From assembly GCA_030247885.1 (NCBI GenBank), contig JAPDRO010000014.1, positions 682,001-746,000 of the forward strand: DNA of 64,000 nucleotides, given 5' to 3'. The notes beneath the pieces are model-generated. The model did not search any database. It saw nothing but the letters and a program-made list of their open reading frames with translations, and was not told where the DNA came from. Positions 32,864 to 46,200 of this stretch are shown here, piece by piece. The DNA comes from Taxawa tesnikishii (nom. ined.) (lineage: Eukaryota > Ascomycota > Dothideomycetes > Dothideales). The stretch's first letter is position 1. Every line of letters begins with the position of its first letter. The position numbers were made by a program, and so were the translations under genes.

Positions 32864-34944
32864 ACGTAGTCTATAGGGATATAAGTTACGCGAAGTAGTA
32901 AGTTACTATAACGCGAACCTTTAATCTTTTACTATTACTACTAACTACTATAAGTACTTTTATACTTAGTAAATAAGCTTATATAAAAGAGGATATTTAA
33001 AAGGCTATTTCTACTATTAAAAACAACGAATACTTATTAGTTTATAAAGTTACTCTCGTATTTAAGGTCCTAAATATAACGCTATAATATTATATATTTA
33101 AACGAACTTTACGCGCTATAGTATACTAAGATAAGTAGCTCCTTTTTATACTAAAAGAAAAGACGTTAGTACGATAAATTATACGTCTTACGTATATTAG
33201 ATTCTTTACTTCGCTTACGTTAACTTTACAAATAATTAAGGAGATACGACGCGGACGCGTTTAGCTTTCTAAGGCTTTTGCTTTAACTCTTCGACTAATT
33301 AGTAAGTATTAGCTCGATTACTTTAAGGCTTATTATCTTAAGATCGTAAGTATTTAAACGCGTTAAATTAATAGTATATAGTTTAAAGTAACGAGTTATA
33401 AGAACGTAAAGAAGTAGTTTAACGTAGTAACGAAGATATAAATATAAAACTAATATACGCTAAAGTACGTTTATAATATAAACGAGTTTAACTTTATAGT
33501 CGAAGTAAGTTAGTTATTAAAAGTATTAGTTAATATACGTAAGGATAGTAGTTAAAAGTAGATTATTAGTAAGTAAAAATAGATAACTATAATCGAATAC
33601 GTAAGCGCTATTAGCCTAGCTATTTTACTCTTATTAATCTATAAGGCGAAATATATAAATACTATATAAATACTTATATATACGCTTTTAAACTAAAAGC
33701 TCTTAACTAGTAATAGTATAGTAGAGTAGCTACTAGATAGTTATAGGTTATTAGTTACGTAGAAGTTACCTTTAATTCTTACTTATTTAGTCCGTATATA
33801 AGATAGTTACTTATTTAATTAATAACTATTCTTTCTATGTCTTATTCTTATCTTATATCTTACTAACTACTATCTCTATTACTACTTACGTAGCTACCTT
33901 CTATAGTCTTAACTTAACTTAATATAAGGTTCTCCCTACTATAATAGTAACTAAACGTTCGATAGTTATAATTATAAGTAACTAACTACTATGTTTAAGC
34001 CTTTAATATAGTTAAAGGACTTTATAACTTAGAGATTACTAATTATAAATAGCTATAATAGCTATATTACTAATAAGGTAATTACCTTCTATATATAAAA
34101 TAAGATTAACTTAATAATTTTACTACCTTATTATTCGTATATCTTTTAACTACTTAACGTTAATATATTTACGCTACTTAAGTATATATTAACTTCGGAA
34201 ACTAACGCTACTTTACGAGTCGATTTTAGCCGTATATTACGCGTAAAATAGACTAAGATATATATCTACGTAAAGAATAGGGCGCTTACTACTTATAATA
34301 TTCTCGCTAGATAGTATAGTACCGATTTAGTATTACTAAGCTCGATATTTATACTTAAAAAGCTACCTTCTAAGACGACTCTAATTACTTTACTACTATA
34401 TATACTACCTTAGTAACTTAATCTAAACTTATTACTACTTTATAGCTTACTATTAAATAGTACTAAACTACGTAAAGTAAACGCGCTACTTAATTCTACG
34501 ATAAAGACTATTTAGGACGTTTTATCTCTAGTAAAGTAATATATAAAGTAAATAACTTACGCTTTTAAATCGACGTATAGTAAGTTTATTACTTTACGTA
34601 AGTAAGTAGAAGAATAAGAGAGGCTTCTTAATACTTAAAAGGCTTAAATAAAGGGTAAGTAAGTTATATTAAAAGGAAAGTTTATATTTAGTACGTAAGA
34701 AGTACTCGAGATAGTAAAGGTAGTAAAAGTAGAAATAGTAAAGAAAAAGACTTGTAAATAGCTACGTAAGTATAAAGCAAAAGAAATAACTAAAGAGAAG
34801 AAAGACGAGCTATTTAAAGACTTACCTAGTAACTCTAATTTTAATCGTATTATAGTTATAATACGTAGATAATTAATAGAATTAAAAGGGTAGAGATTTA
34901 TTAACTTATTACTTTATATAACTTATATCTCTATAGACTATATT
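32864..34944 (+). mobile_element. Fot1/pogo-like DNA transposon, inner copy
   Basis: Bounded by inverted termini. The left starts ACGTAGTCTATAGGGATATAAGTTACG and the right mirrors it (TAACTTATATCTCTATAGAC), at a TA target. Without the 223-bp MITE inside it is about 1.85 kb. Degraded DDE transposase of the pogo/Fot1 type is recognisable (a NFDETGF-like block near 33480, VTxIECVNASG-like near 33590, a DGHGSH-like block near 33960). An inverted sister copy lies at 51846-53697. RIP has destroyed the coding capacity of both. Confidence 0.75.
33719..33941. mobile_element. MITE, family a, with perfect 8-bp target duplication
   Basis: 223 bp with termini TAGTAGAG / CCCTACTA (short inverted repeats). 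It is flanked by TAATAGTA on both sides (33711-33718 and 33942-33949). The empty site is preserved in the sister transposon around 52842-52860. The 8-bp duplication suggests hAT-type mobilisation. Related copies in the opposite orientation lie at 36207-36426 and 58184-58403. Confidence 0.85.
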
Positions 34945-35350
34945 ATAAGTATTACTAAGAAAACTATATTACCTTTAATTATCTTTAAGGCTAAATATAT
35001 TAATATAATATAAGTACTTATATATACGCCTTTAAACTAGTAGTTCTTAACTAATAGTAGTAACTAGATATTTAATAATTATAGTTTCTAATAGCTAACT
35101 ACTATTTTCGAGTCTTTAACGTAATTAAAAGACTTTATAATATAAAGAATATTAATTATAGACGACTATAGTAACTATATAATAGTAAAAGTAATTACCT
35201 TTTATATAGAAAATATAATTAACTTACTTACGTTATAAAATCCTATTTTTTAGATTCGTAAATTTGTAAGTTAAAGTAATATAAAGTAAATTAGACTTCG
35301 ACTTAGTCTTAGTAGAAAGTAGCTACTCTTTTCTATTACGCTTAACTATA

Positions 35351-36206
35351 ACGTAAACTATAAGGTAGTAAACTAAGTAAAGTAGTAAACTACTAAGATA
35401 GGACTCTTTTAACTTTAACTACTATTTACGTATTATAACTATAATATAATTAAAATTTAAGTTACTATATATATCTTTAAGTACTTTATCTTCCTTATCT
35501 TTTAGCGCTTCTTTAATTAGATACTTATATAATTATCTACGTAGTTTTTAGTAAATACCTTCGCTTTAGTTACCTTAACTATTTCGAGTACTTTTTATAT
35601 ATTAAATACAAACCTTCCCTTTAATACGACTCGCTATTCCTTCTTTCGAGTCTTTTATATATTAGAAAGCTCTTACTACTCTTTTACCTACTTACGTAAT
35701 ATAACGTTCTCGCTATACGTCGCTTTAAAAGCGTAAGTTATTTACTTTATATAGTACTTTACTAAAGAAGAAACGTCCTACGTAGCTTTAATTACTAATT
35801 TAAGTACTATATTTACTTCGCGTAACTTAGTACTATTTAGTAGAAAATTATCTAGTAATAAAAGGTTTAAATCGAGTTATTATAAAGGTATACGAAGTTA
35901 TATATTTACTATAGTTAGCTTTATAAGTAACTTATTAAGTATTATTATAAGGCTTAAAGGCTAAAGACTAGCGCCTTTTTACTCGCTAAGAATACTATTA
36001 ACTTTAAGGGCCTTTACTCTTACGTAAATATATATCTCCGTCTATTTTATATACGATATATAGTTAAAATTAACTTATAAAGTAGCGTTAGTCTCCGAAG
36101 TTAGCGCGCGCTTAAGTAGTATAAATACGCTAATATTAAGTAGCTAGAGTATATATAAATAGTATAGTAGTAAGATAAGTAAGTCGATTATATTCTCTAT
36201 ATAATA
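35351..36206 (-). mobile_element. Partial Fot1/pogo-like element, terminal half
   Basis: Starts at a TA with a terminus like that of the element at 51846, and is collinear with its 51846-52690 part. It ends abruptly at the MITE at 36207. It is inverted relative to the 32864-34944 copy, so 34140-34870 and 35410-36200 form a fold-back. The other half of the element is missing. Confidence 0.65.
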
Positions 36207-36426
36207 TAGTAAGGAAAACTCTATATTAAGTTAAGTTAAGACTATAAAAGGAAGTTACGTAAGTAGTAATAAAGATAGTAGTAAATAATAAGATAATAGT
36301 AAAACTTAAAACGAAGTAGTTATTAATTAAATAAGTAACTATCTTATATATAGACTAAATAAGTAGGAATTAAAGGTAACTTCTACGTAACTAATAACTT
36401 ATAACTATCTAGTAACTACCCTACTA
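36207..36426. mobile_element. MITE, family a, at a breakpoint
   Basis: 220 bp, starting TAGTAAGGAAAACTC and ending AACTACCCTACTA. It has the same sequence as the 33719 copy in reverse. Its two flanking 8-mers (ATATAATA and TATACTTC) do not match, unlike at 33719, so it sits at a rearrangement junction. Confidence 0.75.
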
Positions 36427-37516
36427 TATACTTCCCTTTCCTCTTAAGTACTCGTCTTATAAGTACTATATAGACTATACTTATTATATGTCTTTAGGAG
36501 TTATATAATCTACTTATTTATTAGAGAAAGACGAAGGTAAAAACTAGCGAGGGTAGTATAAATAACTACTTTAATTAAGATAAGTAACTAAGATAAGACT
36601 TTTAGTTAGTATTTATATTAAAAGTTTTATTATAAGAGCTTTTACTAAAATTATTCTTATTAAAAATGTTTATCGCTAATCCTTCTCCTTTACCTTTACT
36701 ACTAGTATCCTTTTCGAAATTCTCTTTCGAACTAATAGACTTTACTAACTTATTACCTAAAGAGACTTTATTATATCTTTACTTATAATAATCGTAGGAC
36801 TTTATTAAATAGTACTAAGCCTTAGTATCTATAGTTATACGGAAGTAAGTATAAAACTTATATATAGCGTTAGCGTAATACTTATCGATAAACTTCTTAC
36901 GCTTTTTATTATTTAAACTAAAAAGGATAGCGTACTTAGTTATAATATAAGGGTCCGCCTACGTAGTACGTCCTATAATTACTTAGAATACTACGCTATC
37001 TATAATATAGGGGATAGCTATTAGAAAAGCGTACGTAATCGTACTATATATTTAAGGATATCTAGAAGGCGTAAATAGAGGTAAAGTAAGCTTTAAATAA
37101 CTAAAGGTAAAAGTAGTTTAATTATTAGCTTTAGTATTAATTTCTAGAGTATTAAGGTCCTCTTTAATAGCTATATACTATAGGAATAGTATTACTCTCT
37201 TCTTAACTAGTCCTTTATTAAAACCGTAAAGGAAGTATAATATAGTAATACGTACCTCTTTAGCTTTATAAGGGACTTTCTCCTACTATAAGCTATACTT
37301 TTCTTTATCTTTCTTACTTTAGATTTTATTATTAATACGAATAATAACTCTACTAGAAGTCTTATTACTACTACGCTCCTATACGTTATACTACTATTTT
37401 TTAAAATACTAGTAAATACCTTTAATTAAGACTATATAATTATCCTTCGTCTTATTTACTAGGGATATAGTTCCTTAGATTATATTAGTACTATTACTAG
37501 TTAAAAGATAATTTAA
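36427..37516. other. Unassigned RIP-mutated repeat DNA
   Basis: AT-rich, CpA/TpG-poor. The first 60 bp or so resemble the start of the interior of the composite unit at 59578 (TATACYTCCCT...TACTCGTC). The rest has no recognised family. It is interrupted by the copia element and seems to resume after 42969. Confidence 0.4.
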
Positions 37517-37682
37517 GTTAAACTAAGTACTTAACGATAACTATATATATAGTAAAACTAATTATAACTTATTAATTAATTAAGTTATTTACAACGGTAG
37601 CTAGGGAATAAAGAAATTCCTCGCTTAGCTTAATAGGTTATATAACTATCTATTCGGACTAGGTAACTATTATCTTATAATA
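37517..37682 (-). repeat. Copia 3' LTR
   Basis: 166 bp, plus-strand start GTTAAACTAAGTACTTAA and end ATTATCTTATAATA. Direct repeat of 42804-42969. Confidence 0.85.
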
Positions 37683-40600
37683 CTCCTCCTTAGCTAGATT
37701 AGTCCTCTTTAAATAGTCTAAGTTAACTAATAAACCTCTAGAAATGCTAACCTTAAAGAGGCTTTATAAAGCTATTAGTAATTATCTCCTATATACTAAT
37801 AAACTTAATATTAATCCTCTTTCTCTTATGTAGATTTCTAATATAGTAATAGGCTATATCGATGTACTTTAATCTATTATAAGTATAGGCATCTTAAATA
37901 AGAGAGAGAGTAGCTTAGTTATCTCCTTTAAGTATAATAAGTAATCTAATAGTAAACTTTAGCTCCTCTTAAACTATTAGCTTAAAGGGATTACTATTAA
38001 TAAGGTACTAATAGCCTATATCTCTTAAGAGTAATATAAGCTATTGTAACTACTTTAAGTAAGTATATATTACTATATACTTAGTATCTATAGTAGAAGT
38101 TACTATTAACTTCTACTTTTTACTTATTTAACTAATTAGCTTTCCTTCAGTATAAATACGTTACTAAAAATAGAGATCCTATCTCGCTTATCTATTATAT
38201 AGTTAGAGTTAAAGAAGCTAGTAAGATATTAATCTTAGTATACGCTTAGAATAATTGCTAGCTTAGCGCTTAATCTTAAGTACCTTAGGATTTTCTTAGT
38301 TACCTTAGTATAAAACTCTACTAGATTTACGAGGTATTAGCTTAGTTTACTTAAAGCGAAGGTAATATTAGGCCTTATTAAAATACTAAGGTAAACTATC
38401 TTTCTAATTAGATACTAGTACTCTCTTTAGTTTACTCTTATATCTTAGGGTCTAGCTAGTCTTAGTATATCGTAGCTATTTAATAGTACCTTTACTAGAT
38501 AAGCTTTATCTTTCTTTATATTATATTTAGTAAGAACGTCTTTAATATAGTAAGACTAGTCTATTCTAATTATCCTAACTTTCCTATCTTTTATAATTCT
38601 TACTTTAAGGATAAAGTTAATTTCTCCTAGGTTCTTAATCTTAAAGATAGAAGTAAAAGCCTCTTTAAACTATAGGATGTTATTAATGTCCTTATATACT
38701 ACTTAGATATTATCTACGTAGATAAGGAGAAGTATCTTCCTCTTTAAGTAAATAAGAAGATAGGAGTCTACCTTACTCTAAACGAAGCCTAGCTTCTAAA
38801 GCTATAGTATATAGTTTTAATTTTAGTCCCTCGCTACTTACTTAAGACTATATAGACTTCTAAGAACCTTAAGTACTTAGCTAGGGGTAAGGTTAATACT
38901 AGGTAGGAATACTATATAAATCTCTTCCTTTAAGAATAACTTAGTAAAAGTATTATTAACATCTACTTAATAATACTCTAGATCCTCGATTATAATAATA
39001 GCTAGGAAGACTCTTAAAGTATCGTACCTTAAAGTAGGAGTAAAAGTATATTTAAAATTAATATCGTACTTCTAAGAAAACCCTCTTATAACTAGCCTTA
39101 CTTTTAGCTTATTAAGGGATCTATCTAAGTTAAACTTAGTATCGAAAACCTATTTACTTAACACGATATTATGTCCCTTTAGTAGGGTAGCTATTTTAAA
39201 CGTTACGTTTACTTATAAGGTATTTAGTTCCTTCTTAATAGCCTCCTTTTAGAGTTCTCCCTAAATAGGGTTATAAATAACTTCTAAATAGGTTTGTAGA
39301 ATTAGGATATTTATCTTACCTTTTACTATTAAAGCGAACTCCTCCTCTACTTAATTAACTCTAAATAGAGCGATAACTTAGCTTTATCTTTCTTTTATAA
39401 GTAGGGCTATAAGAGCCTTCGAGATCTTAGTTAACTTATAATTAGTTTCTAGCTTATCTTTATTAAGATCTTTTCTTATTCTTTTAAGTATTAAGATCTT
39501 AACGTAAGAGAAGACCTTCTTTAGTAGAGCTAGAGTAGGAATCTTAACGTAAGAGAATACGTTCCTTAGTTAAGCTAAAGTAACTAACTCTTACTCCTCC
39601 TACTATAGTTCCTCTTATAGAGACTCCTTCTACTAAGTTATATAAGGCTCCTTCTAATCCTTAGTCTTAGAAAGCTCCTCCTACTATAGTATATCCTTAC
39701 GAATACTTAATATAGGCTCTATTAACTACTTCCTTAGTCTACTAACTAGCCTCCTCTAGGGTACTATATTTATAGTAGATTTAATAGGTATATTAAGCTT
39801 AATATTTCCTCCCTTTTTATCCTTAAAGAACTTAACTATTCTACTTGTAATTATCTTCCTTATATTAGGTACCTAGATCTTTTATTACTTAGTAGTACCT
39901 TTAATATAACTTATAAATACTTTAACTCTACCTCTATTTATAAGCTTATCTTATCTTAAGAATAAAGGTAGGAATTTCGAGTTTATATAAGTAATAACTT
40001 TATAACCTTAGACCTTAATATAGTCGATTAATAGAGTAACTCTAATAAAAGTTTCCTTAGAACTAAGCTACTTACTATTAATAACTAGTCCGTTAAATAT
40101 AAGGTTTCTAAGGTAAATATTAGTTTATATTACCTTAAACTAAAACTCGTTTAGTAGTCCTATATCCTTAAGTATTACCCTTATATTAAACTCTATAGTC
40201 TAGTTACTTCTTTTAATAACTCTATTTTACGAAGACATTTAAGTAATAGTAAACTAGGGTTAGATCCCCTCTTATCTCTCTTATTCTTAAAAGACTTCCT
40301 TTAGCTTAAGAGTATTATTACTTTTAATAGCCTTAAGCTTAGCTTTACTTTAGAGTTCCGCCTTCTTCTTTTATTACTAAAGGTAAGTAGGGGCTTTATC
40401 CCTAGTCTTTAGTCTATAGATTTAAGCTTTCCTTAAGTAGTTATTTACGATAAGAAGGAATATAATATACCCTTACTATAATAGTTCGAATAGTTTATAG
40501 ACATTTATATAAACTAAGTCTAGTACTTTTAGCTTTCTTAATAAGAGGAGTCCCTTCTTATTTCTAATCTTAGTAAGCGCATAGATCTTACATTAATAGT

Positions 40601-42803
40601 TTTTATTAATTTAAATTAGTTTAGTAAGTATTATAACCTTATATAAGTTACTAATCTTCTTAGCTCTAAGGTAGGCGAGCCTTTTATATTATAGTTAGTA
40701 CTTCTCCTTTAAGGCTATATCCTCTACTAGTATCTTTTCGAAATTATCCGTTAAATCTTTATATAGTTCTAAGAGTTATATAACTTTTACCTCGACTTTT
40801 ATTAGTAAATCTTTAGTTATATTAGCTAGCTAATTACTAGGCTCTTAAAGCTATATAAATTCTACTTATTAGTAAGTAACCTTATCTCGCGAATCTAATA
40901 AAATGGAACCTTAGTAAATATCCAATATAGCTCGAAATACGTATTAATTATTCGGTAGAGTAATTTTATTAATAATATAAATACTACCTTCCTACCTTAC
41001 CTTTACTATAATATTCCCTTATTTATCTTTTAAGTATATATTATCTTCGTCGAAAGTCCTAAAGAGTCCGCTCTCGTATATCTTCCTTTTAGATAATAAG
41101 TTAACTCTAAGATTAAGAATATAAAGTATCTTTAATAAAAGGATTAAGTTCTTATTCTTATTTATTATCTTTACTATACCCTAGTAGTTTAAGAATAGAA
41201 CTCCTCTTCTTACTATAATCTTCCGTTTTAGAATATTACGAAGTAGTCCCTTAAATACCTAGGGCTAGTTAGTTATATATAAACTCGTACTAGTATCGGA
41301 GGCCTAGCTTTAATAAGGGACCTTACTTCTTACTTCCTTAAAGAAATAAGTAACTTCCTTAATAAGGCCCTTAAGTTCTTACTTCTAGCTTAGTAGGCTT
41401 AATTCTAAAGTCTAGGAATTACTTAAAGTAAGAGTCTCTTTAGTCTTAAAGGCTTTATACTTCCTCTTTTTCTACTTTAAGTTTATAACTTCCTTATAGA
41501 GCTTATTAGTAAGGCTAATAAGGTCTACTACCTTATCTTTGCCTCTCTTTAGTTATACTTAAGATCTCCTTCGCCTTCTTTTATCTTTAATAATAGCCCT
41601 AGTATCTTTAAAGAAAGGGTAGTCTTTTATTTAGTAGTTACTATTATAAAGGTAGTACTTAGCTTAGCTTAAAGATAGAAATCTCGTCTTATTAAATAGC
41701 CTCTATTACTACTATCCCTTAGCAAGGAGGGCCGTACTACTAGCTTTTACCTTAAGGGAGGCTTCCTTTTCCTTAAGCCTTTATAAATATCTTTTAATAT
41801 TCGAGTTATCTTAAATATCAATTATATCTCTAATTATAGTATACTTAGCTAGTAGTAATTAGAGTAGCTATTAAAATCTTCGGTTTAAACTAATAAAGCC
41901 TTTTAGATTTAGTTTATAACTAATAATCTTTCTACTAAGCTTACTAAGATAGTTCTATGCCTCTTTAATAGTAGTATTAGGACCTATCTTATAAAGCATA
42001 AAATTAGCTATATATTACCTTAATATTATCTTAAGCCTTTCTTAGTATCTCCTTCTTAGTATATCTTATTTGTCTCTTATACTCTATTAACCCTTAATCT
42101 TATTTCTATTAAACTCTCTAATATAGAAATTAATTTAGTATTTAGCCTTAGTATCTTTCCTTCTAAAGTTTAGGACTATTATTACTTTAAAGTCGAGATT
42201 CCTAAGTAATAGAGCTATAGAATCTAGTATAGCTTATACTAAAGTTAAAGCTAATTTAATTACATAGAATAGGTCCTCTCCTATAAGTTAGTCTTTTATT
42301 AGTTTAAACTATTCCTCTTAATTTTCCTTAGAAAGGATAGATATAAGGCGCCTTCTTATAAACTAGTCTTTTATTAAACTTATCTTAGTAGTTAATATTA
42401 ACGATATCTCTTATATTAGTTATTAGTTAGCGTGTCGGTATAATAGAAAAGTACGTAGTTAAAGTAGTATTATATACGAATTAGTAAGTAGAAATTAGCT
42501 TCTATAAATAAAATAGGCTCTAAAATGCCTAGTAAGCTCTTAGTAGTAAAGAGCTTAACTTAGTAAAACTAGTCTTACTACCTATTATAGCCCTTCTAGT
42601 TACTATACTCTATAGTACTTAGTCTTACTACCTCGTAGCCCTTTTAAGTACTAGTATACTTCTATAAGTAGTCTTACTACTTTTAGTAGCCCTTTTATAT
42701 ATAAAGGTTATATTAGTCTTACTACTTATTATAGCCCTTTTAAGTATAAAACGTACTATAATTTGTTAAGTAGTAAGCTATTATAAACTCGAGCTTATAA
42801 CTA

Positions 42804-42969
42804 GTTAAACTAAGTACTTAATAATAACCGTATATATAGTAGAACTAACTATAACTTATTAATTAATTAAGCTATCTATAATAGTAGCTAGGAGATAAAG
42901 AGATTCCCTACTTAGCTTAATAAGTTATATAACTATCTATTCGAACTAGGCGGCTATTATCTTATAATA
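42804..42969 (-). repeat. Copia 5' LTR
   Basis: 166 bp, same ends and length as the copy at 37517-37682; differences are transitions only. Confidence 0.85.
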
Positions 42970-43255
42970 ATTTAAATAGTTATTTAAGTAACGAAATTTA
43001 GTCTTACTAGCTCTAGTCGCGTACTTATAATAGTATAAGTAGGAAACTAACTATTAATTATAATCGAGCTATAAGTATACGTAAGTTAAATAGTATAATA
43101 TATCTTAATAGATAACTTACTAAGTATAGCTATAATAAGCGTTACGTAACTAGCCTTAATCGAATTAACTAGTTAAAAGATAAAGATAGTACTTATATAT
43201 AATAAGCTCGTCTAATATATCTTTTATAAAGTTCTCTTTAAATAGTTAATCGAAT

Positions 43256-46200
43256 AACGTATTTTATTACTAAGTAGTCTACTATTATTAAGTAGTTCGC
43301 CCTTATTAATATCGCAACTATTATAGACTATTATAATAATGCCTTTATAACGTAACGCGTAATTAACTTATAATAAAGGTAACGTATTTTATTACCGAGT
43401 AGTTTACTATTACTAAGTAGTTCGCCCTTACTAATATCGCGACTATTATAAACTATTATAATAATGCCTTTATAACGTAATACGTAATTAACTTATAACG
43501 AAGGCATATTATACCTTACTATTAAGGCTACCTAAGTAACTCCTCCTAATAGCTAAAGATACGCGTCTAAGGTATTCGACGTCCTCTAAATAACTCTAAA
43601 ACGACGACGCGATAGAAAGCTCGTATAATGCGACTATAAGCCTAACTTAAAGAAGCTATAAAAGATAAAAGAGAAGGTAATAGTAGTATATATACTCGAG
43701 CTAGACTCGCGAGGAATAGGCGCTATAAAGACTATAGTAAAAGAAATAACTAATAATCTACTAGCTATACGTAGTAAAGGGCCTATTAGTAAGTACTAGG
43801 TAGATAGGTTTAAGACGCGTACTAAGGAAGTTAAGCTTCGACGTAGTCGTCTATACGATTATTAGTAAGCCTTAAACGAAGACGTACGCGTTATAACGCC
43901 TTAGTTCGAGCTAGTTAAGAAGATAAAGGAGAAGTATAATATCTTAAATAAAGACATATATAACTTTAATAAGATAGGCTTTATAATAGGTATAATTAAC
44001 GCTTAAATAGTCTTTATAAGCTCTAAGAAATAAAGTAATCCTAAAAGGTATAGCTAAGTAACTAGGAGTAAGTTATAATTATTTAAGGTATTTACGCTAC
44101 TAAGTAGGCTATCTTACTCTTCGTTATCTTTAATAGTAAGGTCTTTATATCGAGCTAGTACGTAGACTTACCTCGCGACTAGGTACTTAAGACTAGCGCT
44201 AATAGCTAGACGACGAATAAACTTACTTTAAAGTAGTTAAAATACTTTAACGCGTATATAAAGGCGCGTTAAGTAAGTATATACTACCTACTAATTATAG
44301 ACGGCTACGAGAGTTATAATAGTTACGACTTTTATAACTACTATAAAGAATAAAAGATTATTATTCTTTATATACCCTTATACTTATTATACTTATTATA
44401 GCTACTTAACGTAGGCTATTTTACTTCCTTAAAGCGAGTATATAACGCGGAGATTAATAGTTAGTTATAATACTCTACTACGTAAGTTAAGAAAGAGGCC
44501 TTTCTACTAGCCTTTTATATTACTTTCGATAAGGCGATTATAAAGGATAATATCTAGGTAAGCTTTAGAGGCGCTAGTTTAGTTCCCTATAACTTAGAGC
44601 GAGTATTATTAAAGCTTAACGTAGTACTTCGTACGCCGACACTCGCACTATTAGAGGTTACCTTATAGGAGTCTAAAATGCTAGCTAATTTAAAGGAAAT
44701 AAAGGCGCAAATAACGCTAGTTTATAAGTATATATAATTACATAGAAATTCGCCTATCTCGCCTCTTTTATAGGCTATAGATTCGCTTACTAAAGGCATA
44801 GCTATTATAAGTTATAAATTAGAGTTATAGACAAGGGAAATCGTAGGTCTTTAGAAGTCGATTAAGGCGTTAATAGAATAGTATAATTATAAAAGAAAGT
44901 ATATTCGGATAGAGGAAAGTCTTATAGTAAGTAACGTATAGGATTTAATAGCTAATAAGGACGATAGTAGTAACGAGGGTACTAAATAGTCTATAAAGAG
45001 GGTACGTACGTAAAAGTACTATAAATATTATAGTAAGACTAGCTATAATACGCGTACTTATACTATAGAAATAGTAAATCTAAATAATAGCGATACTTCT
45101 AAATAGTACTATAAACTAGAGTATGTTTTTATATAGTATTATAGTACGAAGGTAATAGTTTATAATAGTCGCGATATTAGTAAGGGTAGACTACTTAGTA
45201 ATAGTAGACCGCTTAGTAATAAAATACGTTATACTATACCTTACTATTAAGACTACTTAAGTAACCCCTCTTAATAGCTAAAGATACGCGTCTAAGGTAT
45301 TCGACGTCCCTTAAATAACTCTAAAATAACGACGTAACGAAAAGCTCGTATAATGCGACTATAAGCTTAACTTAAAGAAGTTATAAAAGATAAAAGAAAA
45401 GGTAATAGTAGTACGTATACTCGAGCTAGACTCGCGAGGAATAGGCGCTATAAGGACTATAGTAAAAGAAATAGTTAATAATCTACTAGTTACGCGTAGT
45501 AAAGAGCCTATTAGTAAGTACTAGGTAGATAGGTTTAAGATGCGTACTAAGGAAGTTAAGCTTCGACGTAGTCGTTTATATAATCGTTAGTAAGCCTTAA
45601 ATAAAGACGTATATATTATAACGCTCTAGTTCGAGCTAGTTAAGAAGATAAAGGAAAAGTATAATATCCTAGACGAAGATATATATAACTTTAATAAGAT
45701 AGGCTTTATAATAGGCATAATTAACGCTTAAATAGTCTTTATAAACTCTAAGAAACGAAGTAATTTTAAAAAGGTATAACTAAGTAACTAGGAGTAAGTT
45801 ATAATTATTTAAGGTATTTACGCTATTAAGTAAGCTATCTTACTCTTTATTATCTTTAGTAGTAAGGTCCTTATATTAAGCTAGTACGTAGACTTACCTC
45901 GCGACTAAGTACTTAAGACTAGCGCTAATAGCTAGACGACGAATAAGCTTACTTTAAAGTAGTTAAAGTACTTTAACGCGTATATAAAGACGCGTTAAGT
46001 AGGTATATACTACCTACTAATTATAGATAGCTACGAGAGTTATAATAGTTATAACTTCTATAACTACTATAAAGAATAAAAGATTATTATTCTTTATATA
46101 CTCTTATACTTATTATACTTATTATAGCTACTTAATATAGGCTATTTTGCCCCCTTAAAGTAAGTATATAACGCGGAGATTAATAGCTAGTTATAGTACT

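Larger units (their letters stand above)
32182..35348 (+). mobile_element. Fot1/pogo-like DNA transposon, outer copy, interrupted and truncated
   Basis: The left terminus starts ACGTAAACCGCGGGAAGC after a TA. The sequence runs to 32863, is interrupted by a second Fot1-like element (32864-34944), and resumes at 34945 with the expected next part of the transposase region, as shown by alignment to the inner copy. Homology fades around 35230 and no right terminus is found. The transposase region is saturated with stops from RIP. Confidence 0.65.
37517..42969 (-). mobile_element. Ty1/copia LTR retrotransposon fossil, structurally complete
   Basis: 5.45 kb, flanked by two 166-bp direct LTRs and a matching ATTTAA on both outer sides (37511-37516 and 42970-42975). 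The reverse strand shows the degraded order expected of copia elements, with reverse transcriptase and RNase H nearest the 37517 end. It is broken, with very many stops in all frames from RIP, so it must be long inactive. The LTRs differ at about 22 of 166 positions by hand count, all transitions. RIP inflates this, so it cannot be read as a clock. Confidence 0.85.

Noticed and set aside
33719-33941. Family-a repeats as solo LTRs
   Set aside because: The target duplication is 8 bp and the ends are TAGTAGGG/CCCTACTA, not TG...CA with 4-6 bp. A hAT-like MITE fits better.
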